Shown here: piece by piece, positions 8,138-13,108 of the stretch
Position numbering within the stretch: the first letter of the stretch is position 1
Layout: each line of letters opens with the position of its first letter
Program-made: the position numbers and the translations under genes
The notes under the pieces: generated by a model
The model's input: only the letters and a program-made list of their open reading frames with translations
Told to the model about the DNA's origin: nothing
The model's database searches: none
NCBI GenBank assembly: GCA_036507955.1
Contig: DATCIH010000137.1
Coordinates: 1-13,108 of the forward strand
Direction of reading: 5' to 3'
DNA: 13,108 nucleotides
From: DATCIH01 sp036507955
GTDB taxonomy: Bacteria; Bacillota; Clostridia; Clostridiales; Clostridiaceae

Positions 8138-8171
8138 TAAGTTTTCATAAGTGATCTCTCAAAAGAAATTT

Positions 8172-8603
8172 TTAATATATGTTAACATTAGTTCCAAGAA
8201 GAATAATATTATAGAGCTCCTTTGCATCGCTACTATACATCCTAATACAACCATGGCTAACTGAATGTGAAATTGATGATGGAATATCAGTACCATGAAT
8301 ACCATAGATCCCCCATGGAACATTTAGTTGCATAAAATACCCACCAAATTGTGCTGTCATGCTTTTGGGGAAAAACACGTCATGAACCTTATTCTTATAA
8401 ACTTCAAATATTTGCTCAATTTTACCCTGATCTGCATATTTAACAGTTATATATTCCTTTAGTAGCGGAATATTTTTATAGCTACCTATAAGCAATTCTA
8501 TTAATTCTTCTTTACTTCAGTTATACTTAATAAGTAATCTTTGTTTTTCAACTTCTTAATCCCATTTCAATAGTTCAGATAGTTCATTAACATCTCGAAT
8601 ATC
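8172..8603 (-). pseudogene. Decayed L,D-transpeptidase (YkuD domain)
   Basis: The intact 3' part encodes a YkuD catalytic core: FGGYFMQLNVPWGIYGIHGTD followed by ISHSVSHGCIRMYSSDAKEL, with the catalytic Cys in SHGC. Such enzymes make 3-3 peptidoglycan cross-links outside the cell. The open frame starts only at a TTG (8495) and gives 107 residues without signal peptide. The same frame continues upstream with protein-like sequence (VNELSELLKWD, EVEKQRLLIKYN, SKEELIELLIGS) broken by TAA (8558-8556) and TGA (8519-8517); a TAG at 8606-8604 precedes it. The usual TPTG-like segment before the core also seems missing, so an internal deletion is likely. It lies upstream of the chaperone operon in the same direction. 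Almost certainly non-functional. Confidence 0.75.
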
Positions 8604-8650
8604 CTAACTAACTAATTCAACAAACATCCATAGTTATCCTTTAAATATCT

Positions 8651-8764
8651 AAGTGTCTTGATAATAATGTTGCTTCTCAAGGTAAAACAATAGAAGAATC
8701 GATTAACAATTTGAAAGTCACAAAAGGTTACAAATATATGATGTATATGATGAAATTTTTATGA
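8651..8764 (+). pseudogene. Fragment of a HicB-type antitoxin gene
   Basis: On the plus strand the frame from 8654 reads CLDNNVASQGKTIEESINNLK. This is the hallmark of HicB antitoxin N-terminal domains, where CPE-x-DVASQG-x-TIEEA-x-x-NLKEA is typical. After NLK (about 8716) the similarity ends and the frame reads VTKGYKYMMYM before a TGA at 8762-8764. Upstream, a TAA lies four codons before the Cys, so no start codon or first strands remain. No HicA toxin is visible. This is a short relic of a type II toxin-antitoxin locus, with only about 21 recognisable residues. Confidence 0.6.
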
Positions 8765-8848
8765 AAATTTGATATAATAGTAGGATGTGATTTGGAGTCA
8801 GCAAGAGTAATGATGGAAGCCACTCATCATTTTCATAACTATTTGTGA
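8765..8848 (+). pseudogene. Possible IS110-type transposase scrap
   Basis: In frame from 8765 the sequence reads KFDIIVGCDLESARVMMEAT then HHFHNYL and stops at TGA 8846-8848. The piece RVMMEATHHFHNYL resembles the VVMEATGHYH segment with the second acidic catalytic residue of IS110-family DEDD transposases. Only about 20 residues match and the key Gly is absent. The same bases also carry the extended -10 of the downstream nuclease gene and a small hairpin (8809-8815 with 8825-8831). This is a tentative call; it could equally be plain leader sequence. Confidence 0.3.
8770..8778 (+). promoter_or_regulatory. Extended -10 promoter of the beta-CASP nuclease gene
   Basis: TGATATAAT is a perfect extended -10 element; no clear -35 is present. 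The expected transcript begins near 8785, leaving a leader of about 90 bases before ATG 8875. The leader contains an AATGATG/CATCATT stem (8809-8815 with 8825-8831) and a GC-rich patch at 8847-8865. Confidence 0.5.
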
Positions 8849-8874
8849 CACCAGCGGCGCAATGGAGGGTTAAC

Positions 8875-11391
8875 ATGAAACTATCATTTTTAGGTGGAGC
8901 TTACGAAATTGGTGCAAGCTGCATTTTGTTTAAAATTGACAATAAGAATATATTAATGGATTCAGGCATACGTCAAAGTGCGGCTAAAGATCCTTTACCT
9001 GATTTTAGGACAATACAGGAAATGGGTGGAGTGGACGCTATTATAATTAGTCATGCACATTTGGACCATATCGGTAGCCTCCCTATAATAAGTAAAGAAT
9101 ATCCCACTGCTAGAATATATATGAATAACATGACTAAAGATTTAGTAAGAGTACTTCTTTATGATAGCATTAAAATAATGAATAATAGAGATGCTGAAAT
9201 TCCACTTTATGCTGAAGTAGATGTAGAGAATATGCTTAACAGAATTTTCACTATAAATTATGAAGTTGGTTTTGAAATATTTGATAATTTAAAACTTACC
9301 TTCTATAATGCTGGGCATATAGCAGGAGCAAGCTGTGTATATTTGCAAGGCGGTGAAGGCTCATTATTTTATAGTGGTGATTTCTCATTATTTTCTCAAA
9401 AATCAGTAGAGGGTGCAAAAATACCTAGATTAAGACCAGATATTGGTATTTTCGAATGTACTTATGCGGATAAACTTCATTCAAATAGAGAGATTGAGGA
9501 AGAGCGTCTTACAGATATTGTTAATGATTGTATTAATAATAATGGAAAAATGATAATTCCAGCTTTTGCATTAGGTAGAGCCCAGGAAGTTATACTTATA
9601 CTTAAAAAAGCAATGAATTCAAAGAAACTTAAAAAAGTTAATATTTATGTAGATGGTATGATAAAAGACATTAACAGAGTTTATAAATTCAATCCCCTAT
9701 ATCTTAAAAACACGTTAGGTAAAAAGATTTTAAAAGGTATAGAGCCCTTTTATGATGATAATATTATTCAAATAAAAGATAGAGAGCAAAGAGAAACCTT
9801 GCTTGAGGGTAAAGCTAGCTGCATAATAATATCTAGTTCAGGAATGCTTACAGGAGGGCCTAGTCAATTTTATGCTGAAAAAATTGCTACTATGGACAAT
9901 GGATATATAGTTATAACAGGCTATCAAGATGAGGAATCCCCTGGAAGAAAGCTTTTGAATTTACTAGAGACTAACAAGGAAGATAGGACCTTGGAAATAA
10001 ATGGCAAGATTGTGCCTGTAAAATGCAGAGTGGAGAGAATAGGATTATCTGCTCATGGGGATAAAAGTGAAATCCAAGCTCTTATAGCAAAGCTAACTCC
10101 TAGTAATGTGTTTTTGGTGCATGGTGATAGTGAAGTTATTAATAACTTCGCAAATGAAGCTGCAAAAGATATTAGAGGGAAGCTTTTTATACCTAAATCT
10201 GGAGAAAGCTTTGATATAGAAATTGAAATCCCAAGAATACAACTAAGTAAACAAATACCTTTTACAATGAAATCAAAGGAATTACTAAATAGAGAAAATC
10301 TAAAAGTGCTATGGAGCTTTACTAGGGAAAAATATACGGATAAATTTTTTACAATCGAAGAATTAACTTTCATATGGAGTGGTTCAAAAATCCTTAAAAT
10401 TTCAGAAGTGGACAACTTTAGATTTCAAATTTTAGATTCTCCTTATTTTGAAAGTGATCTAAGAAGACTTTTCTTGTTTAAAGCTAGAAGCCAGGAAGAT
10501 GTGGAGCTGGATTTAGAACCCAAAACGTTAAAAGCCAATGAAATAACTGAACTTGTAGCAGAAAGTTTAAGCCCTTACAAATATAAAAAACTAGGCTTAA
10601 ATCAAGTAGAAAGAGTAGCAATTTTATATTTTGATTTTCCGAAAAGAGTAGATAATTCTATCTACTCGGCTATTGACGAGCTTGAAGCGAAAACAGAATG
10701 GAAAATTGAAATAAATGAGCAAATGAATCTCAATGCTTCTGATAATCTTATAAGAAGCTTGTTAAAAAATGCTGATATAAAAAAAATCTCTTGTCACCTT
10801 AACGAGAACAAAATAGTAGTAGCACTAAAATCATCTTTTGTAATCACCACAGAAGCAGAAGAATTCTACAAACTCACCGGTGTGAATTTATTAATTCAGA
10901 GTGAAGGTAAAAGCTTGTTAAATTGCATTGATGCTCAGAGTAGTAACAAATTAAGTGAATATAGTAAAAATCCTATAGAACAAAATAAAGCTTTAGAACT
11001 TATAGATGAAGCCTTTGCATATGAGGAATTTAAGCCTTATAAAAAAAGTATAAAGCATAATAATGTTGGAACATATATACAACTTTCTTTCATTTCTCCA
11101 GTTGTTGGCAGAAAATATCTTCATAAACTCGATGAACTATCAGAAAAATTGGCTTGGAATATAAACATTGCAACTTCTGTAAATCAAAATGCTATTATAA
11201 ATTTAGCAGTACGGTTATGTGATGAAAATGAAGTGAAATTAAAAAAGAATCCTGCCTTTAATGAAGCTGCCTTAAAAGTTAATCTGAAATGTGAAAGCAT
11301 AGAGGAGGATATATTTCTCAAAATAAAAGAGACCTTTGAATATAACACAGGTTGCACATTAGAAATTGATTCCTCGTTTTATTTGAATTAA
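8875..11391 (+). CDS. Beta-CASP metallo-beta-lactamase nuclease with duplicated C-terminal domain
   Basis: A predicted zinc-dependent RNA (or DNA) nuclease of 838 residues. The metallo-beta-lactamase motifs are intact: SHAHLDH (His60, His62, Asp64, His65), GH at His148 and SGDFS at Asp169. The beta-CASP signatures are ECTY (Glu194), PAFALGRAQE (229-238), SSSGMLTGG (320-328), SAHGD (His394) and LVHGDSE (His416), as in CPSF73-like and archaeal or bacterial beta-CASP RNases. Those enzymes are usually 420-560 residues; here about 400 more follow. Residues about 555-676 and 704-833 align as two diverged copies of one domain, which I do not recognise. The frame is open from GTG 8845, but GGAGGG (8864-8869) five bases before ATG 8875 sets the start. 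It is divergent from the chaperone operon, across a stretch of decayed genes. Substrate unknown. Confidence 0.9.
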   Translation: MKLSFLGGAYEIGASCILFKIDNKNILMDSGIRQSAAKDPLPDFRTIQEMGGVDAIIISHAHLDHIGSLPIISKEYPTARIYMNNMTKDLVRVLLYDSIKIMNNRDAEIPLYAEVDVENMLNRIFTINYEVGFEIFDNLKLTFYNAGHIAGASCVYLQGGEGSLFYSGDFSLFSQKSVEGAKIPRLRPDIGIFECTYADKLHSNREIEEERLTDIVNDCINNNGKMIIPAFALGRAQEVILILKKAMNSKKLKKVNIYVDGMIKDINRVYKFNPLYLKNTLGKKILKGIEPFYDDNIIQIKDREQRETLLEGKASCIIISSSGMLTGGPSQFYAEKIATMDNGYIVITGYQDEESPGRKLLNLLETNKEDRTLEINGKIVPVKCRVERIGLSAHGDKSEIQALIAKLTPSNVFLVHGDSEVINNFANEAAKDIRGKLFIPKSGESFDIEIEIPRIQLSKQIPFTMKSKELLNRENLKVLWSFTREKYTDKFFTIEELTFIWSGSKILKISEVDNFRFQILDSPYFESDLRRLFLFKARSQEDVELDLEPKTLKANEITELVAESLSPYKYKKLGLNQVERVAILYFDFPKRVDNSIYSAIDELEAKTEWKIEINEQMNLNASDNLIRSLLKNADIKKISCHLNENKIVVALKSSFVITTEAEEFYKLTGVNLLIQSEGKSLLNCIDAQSSNKLSEYSKNPIEQNKALELIDEAFAYEEFKPYKKSIKHNNVGTYIQLSFISPVVGRKYLHKLDELSEKLAWNINIATSVNQNAIINLAVRLCDENEVKLKKNPAFNEAALKVNLKCESIEEDIFLKIKETFEYNTGCTLEIDSSFYLN

Positions 11392-11410
11392 CTAGTTCGA
11401 GTGTTATAAT
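11383..11410 (+). promoter_or_regulatory. Predicted promoter ahead of the Uma2 remnant
   Basis: TTGAAT (11383-11388) and TATAAT (11405-11410) are separated by 16 bases. The -35 overlaps the last codons of the beta-CASP gene. A further TATAAT at 11447-11452 has no good -35. The promoter probably once served the full Uma2 gene. Confidence 0.45.
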
Positions 11411-11493
11411 AAGTTATCTAGCAAGATTAATCATCCTAATGATAGCTATAATAATTAATTGAAATTTATAAATTTAATAGAGAGGTGTTACCG

Positions 11494-11604
11494 ATGATAT
11501 CACAATTAAAGAAATACTCTTATGAAGAATTTCTACAAATAACGAGTGATATTGAAAATGTTGAATATATTGATGGACAAATATATTATTTAGTTTCTGA
11601 GTAG
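11494..11604 (+). pseudogene. Truncated Uma2-family (DUF820) gene
   Basis: A 36-residue open frame with a good ribosome binding site (GAGAGGTG, 11480-11487) and ATG 11494. It reads MISQLKKYSYEEFLQIT, then VEYIDGQIYYLVSE and stops. This is the N-terminus of Uma2/DUF820 proteins (YTYEDYL, then YEIIDGE-x-Y-x-M-x-S-P), a PD-(D/E)XK nuclease-fold family usually about 190 residues long. The domain breaks off right where the SP-x-x-x-H-Q segment and the catalytic core should follow, and I find no continuation downstream. The reading frame, promoter and ribosome binding site are preserved, so a short peptide could still be made. The nuclease itself is gone. Confidence 0.7.
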
Positions 11605-11611
11605 CAAGAAT

Positions 11612-11627
11612 AAACTGTTTACAGTTT
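11612..11627. terminator. Small hairpin between convergent units
   Basis: AAACTG (11612-11617) and CAGTTT (11622-11627) form a 6-base stem with a TTTA loop, between the Uma2 remnant and the end of the minus-strand YkuK-type gene. There is no T tract on either side, so terminator function is doubtful. Confidence 0.25.
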
Positions 11628-11634
11628 CAATGAT

Positions 11635-12096
11635 TTATTTACTTATTCTATCCGCTATAGAACTTGCAGCATAAGAATCTGGCTTCATTTTTACATCAAA
11701 CCCGCAAGCCTTTACCCATCCTGAAATCTCTTGTATTAATTGCTTTGTTGGCCCATTATACCCTGCATCTACATGAATGGTTATTGCAAAATTTACATCT
11801 ATATCAATTAAAGCTTCTGTTACCCTTAATGCCAAATCAAGTGAGGTTTGTGTCTCATAGTATAACTTTGAACGAATATCCCTCATTATTTTGATATGCT
11901 CTATCTCGTAAAAAAAAATACCACCATGCCCTACTCTTTCAATAGCGACTACTTTAACTACTTTGGTGTACTTAAAGTTCATACTATCAGTACCAACGGT
12001 AATATGATAATCACTACTTGAACTGTTCATTATAAAGGTTTTAATCAGTGCTGTCATCTCTTTATCGCTAACTTCACCATGAGTTGGACTGAACAT
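11635..12096 (-). CDS. YkuK-type RNase H-like protein (DUF458)
   Basis: A 153-residue cytoplasmic protein of the DUF458 / YkuK family, which has a predicted ribonuclease H-like fold and no established biological role. Conserved features are the opening MFSPTHGEVS, the core VGTDSMN with Asp37, the IHVDAGYNGPTKQLI stretch with His108 and Asp110, and the C-terminal KPDSYAASSIADR with Asp140 and Asp149; these acidic residues could form a metal site. Length is normal for the family. The frame is open from GTG 12105 and GTG 12102, but AAGGGAG (12112-12106) is placed nine bases before ATG 12096 and only zero to three bases before the GTG codons, so ATG is preferred. It is transcribed alone, away from the insertion sequence that begins 50 bases upstream. 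Confidence 0.87.
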   Translation of the reverse strand: MFSPTHGEVSDKEMTALIKTFIMNSSSSDYHITVGTDSMNFKYTKVVKVVAIERVGHGGIFFYEIEHIKIMRDIRSKLYYETQTSLDLALRVTEALIDIDVNFAITIHVDAGYNGPTKQLIQEISGWVKACGFDVKMKPDSYAASSIADRISK

Positions 12097-12122
12097 CTCC
12101 ACCACTCCCTTATCTAATCAGT

Positions 12123-12151
12123 ATTTTATTGTCACTTTCAGTTTATGATAA
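12123..12151 (-). promoter_or_regulatory. Predicted promoter of the YkuK-type gene
   Basis: On the minus strand, TTATCA (12151-12146, 4 of 6) and TAAAAT (12128-12123, 5 of 6) are separated by 17 bases. The -35 coincides with the proposed outer end of the IS3-type element, so the element may have supplied it. Confidence 0.4.
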
Positions 12152-12168
12152 TCTGACCCATACCCCCT

Positions 12169-12198
12169 TTGATAGACACGAGGAACTCGTGCTATACT
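12169..12198 (+). promoter_or_regulatory. IS promoter with a hairpin in its spacer
   Basis: TTGATA (12169-12174) and TATACT (12193-12198, extended by TGC) are separated by 18 bases. The spacer contains CACGAG-GAA-CTCGTG (12177-12191), a perfect 6-base dyad with a 3-base loop. It could be an operator for the OrfA helix-turn-helix protein or a structure that limits impinging transcripts; both are inference. The transcript would start near 12205. Confidence 0.55.
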
Positions 12199-12205
12199 AA
12201 AATAA

Positions 12206-12505
12206 GTGAAAGGGATGATATGTATTGGTATTCAATATAGTATAGAGTTTAAATTAGAAGCAGTAAAGAGATTAGAAAAATCAGGAGAGACAATGACAAA
12301 AGTGGCTGCTGATCTTGGAGTTAAGCCTACCACTATGCAAGGCTGGGTAAACAAGTATAAAAAGTCTCCTAAAGATCCATTTTTAGGGAGTGGTCATTTA
12401 AGTCCAGAGGACGAAAAATTGCGTAAACTTGAAAAGGAAAATAAAGACCTAAAAGAAGATGTTGAAATATTAAAAAAAGCGGCAGCCTTCGTGTGTCCAG
12501 AATAA
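12206..12505 (+). CDS. IS3-family transposase OrfA, interrupted by the intron
   Basis: The helix-turn-helix protein of an IS3-type element, which binds the terminal repeats and joins OrfB by frameshifting. YSIEFKLEAVKRLEKSG begins a HTH_Tnp_1 domain (VAADLGVKPTTMQGWVNKY), and EDEKLRKLEKENKDLKEDVE is the leucine-zipper-like dimer helix. An A7G stretch (12472-12479) marks the usual -1 slippage site. The family normally continues KKAAAFFA; here it becomes AAAFVCPE because intron sequence starts at 12491, so the last five codons and the stop at 12503-12505 are intronic. GTG 12206 is nearly at the predicted transcript start; ATG 12215 is an alternative, and neither has a well-spaced ribosome binding site. 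Spliced RNA would restore the exon. Confidence 0.85.
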   Translation: MKGMICIGIQYSIEFKLEAVKRLEKSGETMTKVAADLGVKPTTMQGWVNKYKKSPKDPFLGSGHLSPEDEKLRKLEKENKDLKEDVEILKKAAAFVCPE

Positions 12506-13108
12506 ACATATTAAAATGTTTCGTGCTATATGAAAGATGAGGGAGGGCCCCTCGGAATCGCTATACAGGTAGAGATTTCAAATCACCTTAAGGTGCTATT
12601 GTCAAAAGCAATGGTGTTGAGCGTTAAGGAAAAGGCAAAACACAAGATTTTGTCAGATAAGTGTTATGGAGATGAATGAAAATAAACTGCTGAAGACGCT
12701 TCGAAACGCTCAGCTGCTATCAAAACCAAGACTGGTATGGCTGTCTTGGGATAAGTTTAGAAGAGACCTGATTACTGACTAAATGGTAGCCGGAGTAAAG
12801 GCAGCATGAACTTAACATAGGCTTTTGTATGGAACTGGAGAACCTACGATTTTGATGATAAGGGAAAAGTCACAAGTAAAGAACTTACGAGGATGAAAGT
12901 ACCAATGCAGAATATAGGGGCGGAATAGCTTATAGTAGTGATGAAGTTTCTGCAATGGAAGTGGAGCAAAGAAGCTATATTATCCTGCTTTATATTTTGG
13001 TCAACCATTTTTTTTATGGGAGGAACTAAATGAATAAAGCAAAGTCGTTTGAGATTTCAAAAATGTTAGTCTATCAAGCATATGAGCATGTTAAAGCAAA
13101 TAAAGGTT
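12491..13108 (+). mobile_element. Group II intron, 5' part (ribozyme domains I to IV)
   Basis: The intron begins with GTGTG at 12491, matching the GUGYG consensus at group II 5' splice sites, immediately after exon sequence GCAGCCTTC. The 540 bases before the reverse transcriptase start are the normal length for domains I-III. They contain typical stretches, such as GGCTTTTGTATGGAACTGG (12822-12840), AGGGGCGGAATAGC (near 12917-12930) and AGTAGTGATGAAGTTTCTG (near 12935-12953). Possible exon pairings are AAGGC (12798-12802) with GCCTT just before the junction, and CGCTT (12697-12701) with AAGCG at 12477-12481. Domains V and VI and the 3' exon are outside the window, so splicing ability cannot be judged. 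Confidence 0.85.
13030..13108 (+). CDS. ltrA: Group II intron reverse transcriptase/maturase, N-terminus only
   Basis: An open frame from ATG 13030, with GGGAGGAA (13018-13025) four bases before it, that runs off the end of the window after 26 codons. MNKAKSFEISKMLVYQAYEH then VKANKG matches the start of LtrA-like proteins (KSF-x-IPK-x-x-V-x-x-AY-x-x-VKANKG-x-AGVD). The full protein would be expected to carry a reverse transcriptase, a maturase domain X and often an endonuclease domain; none of these is visible here. It sits inside intron domain IV, the usual place. Confidence 0.88.
   Translation, partial: MNKAKSFEISKMLVYQAYEHVKANKG

Larger units (their letters stand above)
12146..13108 (+). 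mobile_element. IS3-type insertion sequence, left part, interrupted by an intron
   Basis: The left end is placed near TGATAATCTGACCC (12146) or TGACCCATACCCCC (12154). A TGACCC-x(n)-TTTGATAGACA-like terminal repeat is common in IS3/IS150-group elements, but without the right end in the window the exact boundary cannot be fixed. The element holds its own promoter, an orfA and then a group II intron from 12491. The orfB/DDE transposase and the right inverted repeat would lie beyond the intron, outside the window. Confidence 0.65.

Noticed and set aside
8076..8200. CIRCE operator upstream of the chaperone operon
   Set aside because: Looked for TTAGCACTC and its inverted partner; nothing close was found.
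10053..10415. 120-codon minus-strand open frame
   Set aside because: Lies wholly inside the beta-CASP nuclease gene, whose motifs prove the plus frame; no family similarity seen in the antisense product.
11664..11894. Plus-strand open frame opposite the YkuK-type gene
   Set aside because: Leucine/histidine-rich shadow of a conserved DUF458 gene.
12491..12505. Natural C-terminus of OrfA at the TAA stop
   Set aside because: The last codons and stop are in the group II intron, starting with GTGTG at 12491, so they are not a true OrfA end.

Overview
This is a low-GC Gram-positive window, most likely from a Clostridium-like Firmicute. The evidence is AT-rich codon use, strong purine-rich ribosome binding sites, several TTG and GTG starts, extended -10 promoters (TGnTATAAT), a lipoprotein with a lipobox, and protein families typical of clostridia. 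No rRNA, tRNA or CRISPR array was seen.

Layout. Positions 1-474 are mostly non-coding, with a frame-broken small gene remnant on the minus strand and the promoter/operator of a TetR regulator. Positions 475-1775 hold the TetR gene, a lipoprotein gene and a clear intrinsic terminator. Positions 1927-3721 hold two uncharacterised plus-strand genes; the second encodes a 439-residue, apparently helical protein with a very basic tail. Positions 8076 down to 3811 form a tight minus-strand operon with gaps of 1-3 nt: a GrpE-like exchange factor, an Hsp70 with a shortened lid, a small TPR protein, and a J-like/TPR/SEC-C protein whose HPD motif reads PPD. Positions 8172-8848 are a graveyard: a decayed L,D-transpeptidase with three in-frame stops, a HicB antitoxin fragment, and a scrap resembling an IS110 transposase. 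Positions 8875-11391 encode an 838-residue beta-CASP metallo-beta-lactamase nuclease whose C-terminal half carries two diverged copies of one unknown domain. Next come a 36-residue Uma2 remnant and a YkuK-type RNase H-like gene. From about 12146 the window enters an IS3-type insertion sequence, interrupted at 12491 by a group II intron whose reverse transcriptase begins at 13030 and runs off the end.

How the parts may work together. The main candidate for an undescribed system is the dedicated Hsp70 set (GrpE-like, Hsp70, TPR protein, J-like TPR/SEC-C protein). No CIRCE operator is visible upstream of it, so it does not look like the housekeeping HrcA-regulated dnaK operon. A divergently transcribed RNA-nuclease-like protein lies on one side and a basic solenoid-like protein on the other. 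I infer, but cannot show, that these form a client-specific chaperone/RNA-processing module. The decayed genes on its flanks and the nested mobile elements suggest an accessory region with repeated insertion and loss.
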